The notes: generated from the letters alone by a model not told the origin. Counted from the first letter of the stretch, positions 27,329-36,431 are shown. The stretch: 64,000 bases of DNA from Thermoleptolyngbya sichuanensis A183 (GCF_013177315.1 NZ_CP053661.1:1364001-1428000); one strand, 5' to 3'. A program made the numbers and translations.

Positions 27329-28049
27329 AGACCAAAATTAGACAAAAATTAGACCAAAGTGACCGAAAGCCCTTGAATCCTAGTCTCTGTAGGCGCTGCA
27401 ATGTCAAGCTATGGCCAAAAGTCAGGGCGCTTTCCAGCAGTTTGCAATTCTTATCTTTCGGGGCGATTTTCCCCACAGTCTCCACAAGCTTTCCACAGCG
27501 ATATCGAAGTTTTCCACAGGGGATCGGGTAGTTTTCCACAGGCTTCTACGGTGGCATTGGGGCTAGAGGAATTTTCTGGGGAATTCGCCAAAGGGCGATC
27601 GCCCCCTCAGAATCATCGGGCTTTAATGAAGTTTCGTAACAAAAAACGACCTCAAATCCGCATTGCACCGTAAAACTTTTTTAAATCTAAAGCCCTCTGC
27701 AACAGTTCTTAAGGTTGACAACCCCACCCCCTCCTGGCGCAAAATGATGCGACCTGCTCAATTAAAGCGCTCCTTGGCAGAGGGGACCGACTATCACCAG
27801 AGTTCGATTTTTCGGTCTGGCGTGTCGCTATCCGTCCTCTGGCGAGAGTTTGCGCTGCTTTTGTGTGCCTGAGCGTCGGGACAAAGCGGCAACTTGCTGC
27901 CTCCCCTCACCTCCACCATCAGGTGCGTGCCTTTTCAAAACCTGACCTCATTCTGGCTGGCCCAGTCAAACGAGAGGGTTTATCGAGTTTGGTTCCTGCG
28001 TCCGAGCTTCTGTTTCACCATCCAAAACTTCATCACTGAGGTTTCCCAC
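27329..28049. other. 720-bp divergent intergenic region
   Basis: Lies where transcription switches from leftward (pilD, accD, pip, chlD) to rightward (DUF2811, hemJ). The left half holds a cluster of TTTTCCACA-type sites; the rest is AT-rich in places with one HIP1 site. No gene recognised. Confidence 0.5.
27467..27540 (+). promoter_or_regulatory. Cluster of DnaA-box-like sites
   Basis: Within 75 bases, two exact TTTTCCACA (27510-27518 and 27532-27540), one CTTTCCACA (27489-27497) and two weaker matches (TTTTCCCCACA about 27467, GTCTCCACA about 27478), all on the plus strand. TTTTCCACA is the form reported for cyanobacterial DnaA boxes. The region is a possible replication origin or DnaA-controlled promoter. 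Confidence 0.5.
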
Positions 28050-28274
28050 ATGAACGCAACTGTCAGCATCCTGGCCGAAATTCCTGAAGATTTGCACCTA
28101 TCCCTCAAGGGCTACCTGGAAACCCATCCCGATTGGGATCAAGACCGGGTGTTCTGCGCCGCGCTGTCGCTGTTCTTGCTGCAACACGTCAGCAGCAACA
28201 GCCCAACCACTGCCCACTGCTATCGGCAGGCAGCACGGGTCTACCTCGACACGCTGTTCAAACATGCCGTTTAA
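28050..28274 (+). CDS. DUF2811 family protein
   Basis: A 74-residue protein reading MNATVSILAEIPEDLHLSLKGYLETHPDWDQDRVFCAALSLFLLQ (given here in one family-defining stretch broken at EIPEDL and THPDWD), then a C-terminal ARVYLDTLFKHAV. The pattern is that of DUF2811, a cyanobacterial family of unknown function with a predicted ribbon-helix-helix-like or small helical fold (inference). The ATG at 28050 is chosen since the family begins there. First rightward gene after the strand switch. Confidence 0.7.
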   Translation: MNATVSILAEIPEDLHLSLKGYLETHPDWDQDRVFCAALSLFLLQHVSSNSPTTAHCYRQAARVYLDTLFKHAV

Positions 28275-28289
28275 GCCGTTTAACAGGTT

Positions 28290-28381
28290 TAGGACTTGCA
28301 CACTGGCGATGGGTTTTCTGGATTTTGGACGATTTTTCGTAGACTGCGCCTGCGAGAAATCCTACAACTGCGTCAGTCCTA
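28290..28381 (-). repeat. Mobile hairpin element, family A, copy 2
   Basis: About 92 bp, ends TAGGACTTGCACA and TGCGTCAGTCCTA, reverse orientation relative to the copy at 12110. The inner hairpin is degraded (GGACGATTTTTCGTAGACTGCGCC). The flanks carry similar GTTTAACAGGTTT / GTTTAACGGGTTT sequence rather than a clean short duplication. Confidence 0.75.
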
Positions 28382-28783
28382 AAGTTGTTTAACGGGTTTG
28401 GGGGATGCCGTCTTAGCGATGCAGAGCGATACAGGCAGCCCCCCAAACGGCTGGATGCGATCGCGCAACATCCGACAGAATCTAGCCGTTTACTTCAAAA
28501 GCTCCCCGCCCAAACTGCAAACCTTGAGCGGGGAGTTTTTAGAATCAGCAGATGCACCCGTTCCACAGACAATTGCGCTAGGCAATTGCGCTGAACGGCT
28601 GCTTACCTCTCAGACAGCTAAAAGCGAATGTCACAGGTCAACACTGCGTCAGCGCTGCGTTAAATAGTAATCAGAGTTTTATGCGGCAAATTTCAAGAAA
28701 TCTAAAGCCAGTCCGCCCTGGCCCCAAGGTGGCTTGATATGATCGGGCTTGCACGACTTTGACGCTGTGGAAAGAGACTTTAG

Positions 28784-29374
28784 ATGAACTATTTTTGGTT
28801 TAAGGCCTTTCATATTGTGGGCATTGTGGCGTGGTTTGCAGGATTGTTTTACCTGCCGCGCCTATTTGTGTATCATGCTGAGGCGTATGAACAGCCCGAA
28901 CCCGCCCAGAGCATTCTGAAAAACCAGTATCAGATCATGGAGAAGCGGCTCTACAGCATCATCATGACCCCGGCGATGTTGTTGACCGTCGCGATGGCGA
29001 TCGCCCTTATCACCACAGAACCCGAAGTCCTCAGGGAACCCTGGCTGCACGCCAAACTCGCCCTTGTGGTTTTGCTCATCGGCTATCACCACTACTGCAA
29101 GCGGCTGATGAAAAAACTGGCAGCCGACGAGTGCAAAATGACCAGCCAGCAGTTCCGCTGGTTCAACGAATTTCCCACGATTCTGTTTATTTTGGTAGTA
29201 ATGCTGGCGGTGTTTAAGAACAACTTGCCGACGGATATCGCTGCCTATGGCGTGGTGGGGCTGCTGATTGCCTTTGCCGCCGCAATCCAGCTTTACGCCC
29301 GCAAGCGACGGCTCGACCGCGAACGCGCCCTCAGTGCAGACCTGTCCGATGCTGGCGTGGGCAGTTCGACCTAG
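28784..29374 (+). CDS. hemJ: Protoporphyrinogen IX oxidase HemJ
   Basis: A 196-residue four-helix membrane protein of the HemJ/UPF0093 family, which oxidises protoporphyrinogen IX to protoporphyrin IX, the last shared step of heme and chlorophyll synthesis in most cyanobacteria. Motifs: FKAFHIVGIVAWFAGLFYLPRLFVYH with the conserved His residues, MEKRLYSIIMTPAM, PWLHAKLALVVLLIGYHHYCK and FRWFNEFPTILF. Charged C-terminal tail. A 28-bp leader precedes the ATG after a T-rich stretch. chlD, acting one step later, is 5.5 kb away. Confidence 0.93.
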   Translation: MNYFWFKAFHIVGIVAWFAGLFYLPRLFVYHAEAYEQPEPAQSILKNQYQIMEKRLYSIIMTPAMLLTVAMAIALITTEPEVLREPWLHAKLALVVLLIGYHHYCKRLMKKLAADECKMTSQQFRWFNEFPTILFILVVMLAVFKNNLPTDIAAYGVVGLLIAFAAAIQLYARKRRLDRERALSADLSDAGVGSST

Positions 29375-29400
29375 CGCGAGACACAGGCTTCGGGGCCTTG

Positions 29401-29631
29401 CTCTAAGACATTTTGCTCTAAGAGCTAATTTATGAAGCAAATCTTAAGAAGCCTGAAACTCTTGGCATGTGTGGCTTTGAGGTCATGTTTGCCCAGGAAA
29501 AGCGGTTTCTCGGAAATCCTTGATTAACAAGGCTTTCAGGCTCCTTTACAAATTAGCTCTAAGACGTTTTGCTATAAGACATCTTGCTTTAGGACATTTT
29601 GTTTTAAGACAACATGCTCTAGGACATAAAG
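29401..29631. repeat. 15-bp tandem array interrupted by a 140-bp element
   Basis: Units of CTCTAAGACATTTTG: 29401-29415, then a partial unit, the inserted element, and five more at 29557-29631 with growing divergence (CTATAAGACATCTTG, CTTTAGGACATTTTG, TTTTAAGACAACATG, CTCTAGGACATAAAG). Confidence 0.85.
29421..29560 (+). repeat. 140-bp element, family B, copy 1
   Basis: Begins AGAGCTAATTTATGAAGC and ends TTTACAAATTAGCTCT, with 11-bp exact terminal inverted repeats AGAGCTAATTT and a second, imperfect pair (AGCCTGAAA...TTTCAGGCT) inside. It is base-for-base identical, in inverse orientation, to 35112-35251. CTCTAAG flanks it on both sides because it lies within the tandem array. Confidence 0.9.
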
Positions 29632-29677
29632 CGGCTGAGAGGTACTGGAGCGACAGCCCCGCCTAATTTGCAGCGTG

Positions 29678-30295
29678 CTACTCGCTCAACAGCGCCAGAC
29701 TTTCGGAGAAATCAGCGTCTAGCACCTCTTCCCACTCTGAGAGCATGACGGCAAAATCGACCTTCTCTGGCGGTGAGAGATCAGAAGTGGCAATCGCCCC
29801 GACCTAGACCTTGCTCAGCAATTGATCAATCTCAAACACATCGGCCCCATAGTCCGATAGCTCCTCCCACTCGTTCGCCCAGGCAGCCGTAATTGTCTCT
29901 AAGATGGCGATCGCATTGTTGCCGTTGCCTGCCTCCACAAAGTCTTGCGCCTGTTGCAGTAGGTTTGAAATTTCTTCCGTAAATGGGTCATCCTCATGCC
30001 CCTCCTGCAAATACACCAGCCCATTCCGCAAAATTTCTCTCATTTCTTGCCGAATGGGTTTAATGTCAACCGTCGGGCGATAGCAACGTCTGGTGTCGCG
30101 GGGCGGCGCAGGATTTAAAAGCCTGAGAACATGGCGCTCGATCTCGTCCAGCAGTTGAGGATTGTCTTCTGCAAGCGCCTGGATTAGTCCCTGCGTTTGC
30201 ACCAGGTTTAACCAATCGAGCAACTGCGCCAGAGTCGGGCGAGACTCGATTGGCTGCTTTTCCCGCACCACGCTCAGCCCCACCGCCACCAGATG
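29678..30295 (-). pseudogene. SWIM-type zinc finger protein remnant
   Basis: The 5' part has been cut off by the insertion sequence at 30296, and a TAG at 29804-29806 interrupts the frame. Reading through, the same frame continues for 41 more codons (SDLSPPEKVDFAVMLSEWEEVLDADFSESL) to a stop at 29678. The preserved part (RPTLAQLLDWLNLV, RQEMREILRNGLVYLQEG, then a leucine-rich tail) resembles the C-terminal half of SWIM zinc finger proteins. The CxC/CxH zinc site itself would lie in the missing portion. No trace of it was found beyond the IS. Confidence 0.6.
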
Positions 30296-31812
30296 CTTTA
30301 GTTTGGACTAATGGTGAAGAGGAAGGCAGTCAATGAGAAGCACCGACTGCCGTAAGGTCAATGAAGTACAACCAACATTGACCCCATGATTTTCAACGAA
30401 CTTCAGCAATTTCGCCAAACGTTGTATGCCAGCTTGGGAAACGCCAGAGATGCCCTGTTTGATCTGATGGATGCCGTGTTAGTGAGTGCGTGCATCGTGT
30501 CGTTTGTGAGGCTATCGCAGAGTCCTGTCTTTCGTCACCAGTGGTCGAGCACCTATGAAGCGTTGCGCGATAGCCGCCTACCCCGATCAAAGGTGCTGAA
30601 GCTGTTGGTGCAGCAGATACCGACTCAGCAGCAACCGTTGTTGGCAGGTGATGCGAGTCGGTGGAACCGTCCTGCTGCCAGGCGTTTGAAAGACCGCACC
30701 TTATCAGGCAGAACAGGACATGCCCCGATAGCCGGACAAAACTACAGTACCTTAGCCTGGATTGCTGAAGACAGGGGCAGTTGGGCATTACCATTGCGGC
30801 ATGAGCGCATCACCAGCTTTGAAACACCCGCCAGTAAAGCGGCATTCCAACTCAAACAAGTGACTCGGCAGTTAGCGGTGCGTCCGTTGGCGATCTACGA
30901 CCGAGGGTACGGCAATGCCAGTTTTGTCAACCAAACGGCAGGGATTGAGGCAGACTTGCTGCTGCGGGTTACATCCAATCGATGTGTCTATGGCGCGCCC
31001 CCAGCGTATCGAGGGCGAGGCGCACCTGCCAAGCATGGACATAAGATGAAACTCAATGACCCTGACACTTGGAGTGTCCCGGTCGAAACCGTTGAAGTCG
31101 ATGATCCCAACTGGGGACGAGTGCGGGTCAGTCGTTGGAGTGCATACCATTTCCGCAAATCCCCCAAACGGGCAATGGAAGTGTTGCGCGTGGAGGTGCT
31201 GGAGACACAGAGCAGCACGCGACGCTTGGCTCCTTTGTGGTTAGTTTGGCTGGGTGAGCAGATGCCTCCGTTAGAAACCCTGTGGTTGCACTACCTCCGT
31301 CGCTTTGCCATTGAACACTGGTATCGCTTTGCCAAGCAGAGGCTATATTGGACACATCCCCAGTTCAGTTCTGTATCGGCAACCGAACAGTGGAGCAGCC
31401 TGATGCCGTTGCTCAGTTGGCAGTTGTGGTTAGCGCGAAAGGACTGTACTGACCACCCCTTGCCCTGGCAGGCACCGCAAGAAACGTTGACTCCGGGTCG
31501 GGTCGCACAAGCGTTTGCAGGCATTTTGGCAGCGATTGGCACCCCTGCTCCTGCGCCTAAACCTCGTGGTAAATCGCCAGGACGAGGCAAGGGGCACAAG
31601 CCAACTCCTCGTCCCTGCTATCCGATGGTCAAAAAACGAGCCTCGAAACGCAAGACATCCGAACAATCCCTGAACAGTCCGGTTGCAACAGCAGCTTAAC
31701 TGCGAGCAGGATTGTATCCAATTCCTTAAGTTCAACTGTTATGAACGGTTGAGCAGATTCTTTATGGCATCCTGTTGAGCATTATTGTGATGCCAGTTAG
31801 TCCAAACTAAAG
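30296..31812 (+). mobile_element. 1517-bp insertion sequence, copy 2
   Basis: Same ends and length as copy 1 but opposite orientation. Its flanks do not match (CCAGATG left, AAGTTTG right), so no target duplication is left. It truncates the SWIM-type gene on its left. Confidence 0.95.
30386..31699 (+). CDS. DDE transposase (IS4 superfamily, IS701-like), copy 2
   Basis: 437 residues, identical to copy 1 except VFRHQW in place of VFRRQW. Core motifs as in copy 1 (DRGYGNASF, IEHWYRFAKQ). Intact. Confidence 0.88.
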   Translation: MIFNELQQFRQTLYASLGNARDALFDLMDAVLVSACIVSFVRLSQSPVFRHQWSSTYEALRDSRLPRSKVLKLLVQQIPTQQQPLLAGDASRWNRPAARRLKDRTLSGRTGHAPIAGQNYSTLAWIAEDRGSWALPLRHERITSFETPASKAAFQLKQVTRQLAVRPLAIYDRGYGNASFVNQTAGIEADLLLRVTSNRCVYGAPPAYRGRGAPAKHGHKMKLNDPDTWSVPVETVEVDDPNWGRVRVSRWSAYHFRKSPKRAMEVLRVEVLETQSSTRRLAPLWLVWLGEQMPPLETLWLHYLRRFAIEHWYRFAKQRLYWTHPQFSSVSATEQWSSLMPLLSWQLWLARKDCTDHPLPWQAPQETLTPGRVAQAFAGILAAIGTPAPAPKPRGKSPGRGKGHKPTPRPCYPMVKKRASKRKTSEQSLNSPVATAA

Positions 31813-32124
31813 AAGTTTGGAGCCTTGTCCCAAACCGGGGCTGATTCAGGCACTTTTTCTGAGGCGGCCCGTCCAGGGTTTGTATAGAACTGGGCCTAAC
31901 AGGTGACTGAATCGATGAAATCAGTCTGGCACTGGGTTGCTGGGTAATGGGCGATCGCCCCTCTTCCAGTCCCACTTCTTCTATTACCAATAGGACTTAC
32001 GCAGTTGGAGGATTTCTTGTGGGCGCAGCCCGCAAGAAATCCTCCAAAAACCAGAAAACTTATCGCAAGTGCGTAAGTCCTGACCAATTCATTCGCAGGC
32101 ACATCAGGAAAGGGAGAGCCTCAC
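31813..32124. other. Intergenic region with hairpin element
   Basis: Apart from the family A element at 31991-32082, nothing recognised. In particular, no missing SWIM-gene 5' sequence is present next to the IS. Confidence 0.5.
31991..32082 (+). repeat. Mobile hairpin element, family A, copy 3
   Basis: Ends TAGGACTTACGCA / TGCGTAAGTCCTG, inner stem GGAGGATTTCTTGTGGGC / GCCCGCAAGAAATCCTCC. A 5-bp target duplication ACCAA flanks it (31986-31990 and 32083-32087). This is the best-preserved copy with copy 5. Confidence 0.88.
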
Positions 32125-32823
32125 ATGCGTCAACAATTTAACCTCTGGCAACGATTGGCAAGCACAGCAGGTGTCGCGGTGGTGGTCGGCATGGGAGCCA
32201 TGACGATGCCCAAACCTGCCGACGCGCAGACCGTGCCCAGCGGCACCCGCTTTAGCTGCCAGCTCGAAAATGGCGAGTATCAGGTGATGTATTCGCCCGC
32301 AAGCCAGCCAGGGCAGCTTTATCCCTGGGCGCGTCCCACGACGCTGGGCGGCGGCTGGACGGCCGATCGCCGCTGTGCCGAGATTGCGCGGAGGCTGGAA
32401 TCTTATCGACCGGATGGGCTGACGGAACTGAAAACCGGGACGCTGAACGGCTATAACGTCGTCTGCGCCACGACCCAGCAGGTTCCCGACTGTCGTCTGG
32501 TGTTGACGGTGCCGCCCGGACAAGACCCGATCATCGTGCGCGATCGCGTGTTTGAAAACCTGACCGTAGCCGACAGCGGCCAACGCACCGAGGGCGTGAC
32601 GACCTTCCAGGGGCGCGACGGTCGGCTGATCGAGCAAATTGGCGATGCGCTGAATCTCCGCCTGCCCCGCAGCCGCCGTTCCTCCTCTGCACCCGCCAGC
32701 GGCATCAACCTGCGGCCGTTCCTCGACCCGGCAGATGGGGGCACGGGCGATCGCCTGCGTTCTGCGGTTCCCGCCCGCTCAAGCTCTGGCAGCTATCGGC
32801 TGAATCCAGATCTCTTTCGATAG
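32125..32823 (+). CDS. COP23-domain secreted protein
   Basis: A 232-residue exported protein: basic start, hydrophobic core and cleavage near PADA/Q (about residue 35). The mature domain (GTRFSCQLENGEYQVMYSP, WTADRRCAEIARRLESYRPDGL, NGYNVVCATTQQVPDCRLVLTV) matches the COP23 family named after a circadian oscillating protein of cyanobacteria; biochemical role unknown. The C-terminal 60 residues are Ser/Arg-rich. Preceded by an AGGAAAGG-like sequence and the family A element. Confidence 0.75.
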   Translation: MRQQFNLWQRLASTAGVAVVVGMGAMTMPKPADAQTVPSGTRFSCQLENGEYQVMYSPASQPGQLYPWARPTTLGGGWTADRRCAEIARRLESYRPDGLTELKTGTLNGYNVVCATTQQVPDCRLVLTVPPGQDPIIVRDRVFENLTVADSGQRTEGVTTFQGRDGRLIEQIGDALNLRLPRSRRSSSAPASGINLRPFLDPADGGTGDRLRSAVPARSSSGSYRLNPDLFR

Positions 32824-32962
32824 GAGGAGTTTGGCAGGCAGGAGACAGGGTTGAACCAATGGGGTGGCGAAAGCTTGCATAAAAAGCCTGCATAATAGGC
32901 TGAAGCCTGTATGACTCGTTGCCAGCAGGCGAACCCGTCACCCTTTATTTCAGACCTTCCTC

Positions 32963-34525
32963 ATGCCCGCCAAGACCCGTGGTGCGATCGCCGCCGGACA
33001 CCCCAAAACCGCCGAAGCTGGAGCCGAGATGCTGCGGCTGGGGGGCAATGCATTTGATGCTGCGGCGGCGGCGATGCTGGCATCCTGCGTTACAGAGCCA
33101 ACCCTCACGTCGCTGGGAGGCGGGGGGTTTTTGCTGGCGCACACGGCGGAGCGGCAAAATATTCTGTTCGATTTTTTTACCCAGACCCCGCGCCAGCGGC
33201 GACCCGTCGAGGCGGTCGAGTTTTATCCAGTGCTGGTGGACTTTGGAACGGCGGTGCAGGAGTTTCATATTGGGCTGGGGGCGATCGCCGTTCCGGGCAC
33301 CGTGGCGGGTCTATTTCAGATGCACCGTCGGCTGGGGCGGCTGCCCATGTCGGCTGTGGCAGAACCCGCGCTGCACTACGCCACAGCGGGCGTAGAAATC
33401 GGCGACTTCCAGGCTTACTGCTTTCAAATCTTGCGGCCGATTTTGCTGACCTGTCCAGAGATGGGGCAACTCTGCACGCGAGAGGGGGAACTGCTGCAAC
33501 CGGGCGATCGCTTCTACAATCCCGACCTGGCAGAGACGATCCGGCTGCTGGTGCAGGAGGGGCCGCAGGCGTTTTATGAAGGCGAGATTGCCCATGCGCT
33601 GGTGAAAGATTCCCAAACGCGGGGCGGCTATTTGTCGCTGGAGGATTTGCGCCAGTATCGCGTCATCGAGCGATCGCCCCTGATGACCCGCTATCGGGGC
33701 ACCACGCTCGTTACCAACCCGCCCCCCAGTTCCGGCGGCTGCCTGATTGCCTTTGCGCTGGCGCTGCTGTCTCAAGTCGAGGTTGCAGGGTACGAATTTG
33801 GCTCAGAGGCGCACCTGACGCTTTTGGCAGACGCGATGCGGCTCACCAACTTGGCCCGTGCCGATGGCTACGACTCCCGGATCAACCAGCCCGATGTGGC
33901 AGAGCGCTTTCTGGCAGAGGCACACCTGCATCGCTATGCCCAGCAGCTTTTGCAGACGGCAGGGGTGAACAAATGGGGCAGCACAACCCACTTTAGCGTC
34001 ATCGATGGCGAGGGCAATGCGGCTAGCATTACTGCCTCCAACGGCGAAGGGTCAGGCTATACGATTCCGGGAACGGGCATCATGCTGAACAATATGCTGG
34101 GCGAGGCAGATCTGCATCCTGGCGGGTTTCATCAGTGGCCGCTTGATGCGCGAATTTCCTCCATGATGGCTCCGACGATGGTGCTGGCGGCGGGAATGCC
34201 AGAACTGGTGCTGGGGTCTGGAGGCTCGAACCGGATTCGCACAGCGATTTTGCAGGTGATTTCCAACGTCATCGACTTTCAGATGCCGATTGAGCAGGCT
34301 GTAAACTCACCTCGCATCCACTGGGAAGCAGACGTGATGAACCTAGAGCCAGGGTTTGAGATTCCCAAAGTCCACACTCAATTTCCCTGGAACAGTGAGA
34401 TCGTGCCGTGGGAACATCTGAATATGTTTTTTGGTGGGGTTCATACGGTGCTGGCGAACCCGGATGGCAGGCTGACGGGTGCGGGCGATCGCCGTCGCAG
34501 CGGCTTTGTCGCGCTGGTCGAATAG
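32963..34525 (+). CDS. ggt: Gamma-glutamyltransferase
   Basis: A 520-residue member of the GGT family, which hydrolyses or transfers the gamma-glutamyl group of glutathione and relatives. It starts directly at the domain (GAIAAGHPKTAEAGAEMLRLGGNAFDAAAAA), without signal peptide. The autocatalytic site is STTHFSV, with the nucleophile Thr at residue 341, followed by NAASITASNGEGSG. The C-terminal small subunit has LNNMLGEADLHPGG and SSMMAPTMVL. Lack of a signal peptide would keep it in the cytoplasm, unless the true start is upstream. All motifs are intact. Confidence 0.9.
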   Translation: MPAKTRGAIAAGHPKTAEAGAEMLRLGGNAFDAAAAAMLASCVTEPTLTSLGGGGFLLAHTAERQNILFDFFTQTPRQRRPVEAVEFYPVLVDFGTAVQEFHIGLGAIAVPGTVAGLFQMHRRLGRLPMSAVAEPALHYATAGVEIGDFQAYCFQILRPILLTCPEMGQLCTREGELLQPGDRFYNPDLAETIRLLVQEGPQAFYEGEIAHALVKDSQTRGGYLSLEDLRQYRVIERSPLMTRYRGTTLVTNPPPSSGGCLIAFALALLSQVEVAGYEFGSEAHLTLLADAMRLTNLARADGYDSRINQPDVAERFLAEAHLHRYAQQLLQTAGVNKWGSTTHFSVIDGEGNAASITASNGEGSGYTIPGTGIMLNNMLGEADLHPGGFHQWPLDARISSMMAPTMVLAAGMPELVLGSGGSNRIRTAILQVISNVIDFQMPIEQAVNSPRIHWEADVMNLEPGFEIPKVHTQFPWNSEIVPWEHLNMFFGGVHTVLANPDGRLTGAGDRRRSGFVALVE

Positions 34526-34617
34526 AGATCTTCGGATTCCTTTAGATTCTCAAGTTTCTTAGATTTTCAATATAGATTCTCAAACTTCAGCCCCTCAGAC
34601 CTCAGCTTTTCCAAAAA

Positions 34618-34691
34618 CGCCCCAGGCAGGACTCGAACCTGCGACCGACTGCTTAGAAGGCAGTTGCTCTATCCGGCTGAGCTACTGGAGC
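34618..34691 (-). tRNA. tRNA-Arg (anticodon UCU)
   Basis: A 74-base cloverleaf on the minus strand: acceptor GCTCCAG pairs with CTGGGGC, discriminator G, TAGCTCAG at positions 8-15, anticodon loop CTTCTAA in the stem CTGC..GCAG type, and GCAGGTTCGAGTCCTGC as T arm. CCA is not encoded. It decodes AGA and probably AGG. Confidence 0.93.
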
Positions 34692-35530
34692 CAGCAAACC
34701 TTACGCGATACGTGTAGCTGTGTAGCTGACCTACAACACAACCCATAGGCTTGAGATGAACTTGATTCTATCAGTTACACCCGCTTGCTTGAAGTGTGAT
34801 TGCTTAAAGCGTCAGCCGTTGCGGACAGGATTCTGAAGTGCGGATTTCCAGGATTTCCAGGATTTCCAGGTTTAAGCACACCCTATGCCAACTCATGCCA
34901 ACTCATATTTTTAATCAGACGACCAAGCGGCGTTAGGGAACCCAGACAAGATGGGAAAACTAAACCAGCCCAACTTAACACACGAACGAGTCTATATGAA
35001 CCGATCAGCAAGTTTAGAATAAACCCCCAAAGGGCTTGGACTCGCCCAATATCTGAGTCCTGCGCTCCGACAAGCTGTTCAGCAGAGACCATTGCTCCCA
35101 AGCGTGCCCTAAGAGCTAATTTGTAAAGGAGCCTGAAAGCCTTGTTAATCAAGGATTTCCGAGAAACCGCTTTTCCTGGGCAAACATGACCTCAAAGCCA
35201 CACATGCCAAGAGTTTCAGGCTTCTTAAGATTTGCTTCATAAATTAGCTCTAAGGCAGATTTCATGTTTTGCAATCGCTCCTCCAGCGTCCGCGTTTCAT
35301 CCCATCAAAATTACTATACGCTTACTATACGATCTAACGCTTGCGGGGTCTTGACCTTGCAAACGGTCTGTCCACCGTCTAAGCGCTCTGTCCAGAACCA
35401 AGTTCGTCCCAGTGCCCAGCGCTAAACGAATCCGGTATCAGGTGTACACTTAGACCAATCCAGTGTGTATCGCCCATCGAACGGCGGTTTTCCAACACCC
35501 CCGCCCTGACAGGAGTCAACCGACCAAATC
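34692..35530. other. Gene-free region with repeats
   Basis: About 840 bases. It contains GGATTTCCA three times in tandem (34844-34872) and the second family B element. Several short frames exist but none looks coding. Confidence 0.5.
35112..35251 (-). repeat. 140-bp element, family B, copy 2
   Basis: The exact reverse complement of 29421-29560 over all 140 bases. Flanks CCCTAAG left and CTCTAAG-overlapping right. Confidence 0.9.
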
Positions 35531-36202
35531 ATGTTTATCTTAAAGCGGCAGGATGTTGAAATTACGAGCGTTCAACACCCCAAAAAAGATCAACAGATTC
35601 CTGTTCTGCATTACCAGGGACAGTCCTTTCGGCTGATCAGCGTGTTTAACGCGGCTCAGGAGGAAGACGCAAAAGCCTTTTGGCGCGATTTGACGGATAA
35701 TCGGGGCAAAGCCTGCGTGTTGCTGGAGGAGCCAGAGCGCTATAGCGTGTGGGGCAAGGTGCGGCTGGATCAGCTTGCTGCGGACAGTGGCGACCAGGTG
35801 GCAACGGATAGCACGTCTCCAGCCCTGATTCAGGCGGCGCTGCTGCTGCTCCAGGCGGTCTACATCGATATTGAAGATCTGCTGGGGGGACGGCAGGCTG
35901 GCATGTTTCAGAAAGAAATTTCCAGCGTATTTCAGCAGTGGCGGTTTCCTCAAACCGAGTCGCCGGATGCGATTAACCAGCTTCTGACGGTTGATCCGCT
36001 GGCATCGCTCCAGGTGCCCCCCTGGCAAGAGCATCATCTGAACACGCTGCTGCTGGAGTTGCTGCGCTTAGGCAAAGAGCATTTTGGGAATACTAGCTTC
36101 ACGGGGCGGGTGCTGGATGCGCTTCAGGATATGTCTGAGGGCGATCGCACGCAGTTCCTAAACTGGCTCAAGCAGTCCCCCTCTGGAAAAGACTGGCAAT
36201 AG
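35531..36202 (+). CDS. Conserved cyanobacterial protein of unknown function
   Basis: A 223-residue soluble protein without signal peptide. Features seen: an N-terminal beta-rich part (MFILKRQDVEITSV, VLHYQGQSFRLISVF), RDNRGKACVLLEEPERYSVWGKV in the middle (shortened) and a helical C-terminal half ending in LNWLKQSPSGKDW. It resembles proteins sometimes annotated as Npun_F0813 family, but I hold that only loosely. AGGAG precedes the ATG by 13 bases. No operon partner. Confidence 0.6.
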   Translation: MFILKRQDVEITSVQHPKKDQQIPVLHYQGQSFRLISVFNAAQEEDAKAFWRDLTDNRGKACVLLEEPERYSVWGKVRLDQLAADSGDQVATDSTSPALIQAALLLLQAVYIDIEDLLGGRQAGMFQKEISSVFQQWRFPQTESPDAINQLLTVDPLASLQVPPWQEHHLNTLLLELLRLGKEHFGNTSFTGRVLDALQDMSEGDRTQFLNWLKQSPSGKDWQ

Positions 36203-36431
36203 CTGGCAGGTATTCGCAAGCATTCTTCGCGATCCTTCCTCGCGATTATTCATTGAGGGCGATCGCTCAATCAGTCAGACTTGTCGCCTTGCATTGTGGT
36301 CTAGTGCAGCTTTTTACCCTGCGGCTTCTTAATAAAGTTGCCATTGAGCGTCCAAACTATGAAAAATTCTGTTTTAATTTGGCTATTCTCAACCCGCATC
36401 TTCCTGTGCCCTCCAGTTAAGGAGTGATTCT

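Noticed and set aside
34800-35126. Plus-strand frame near the tRNA
   Set aside because: It crosses a tandem repeat and the family B element and has no family signature.
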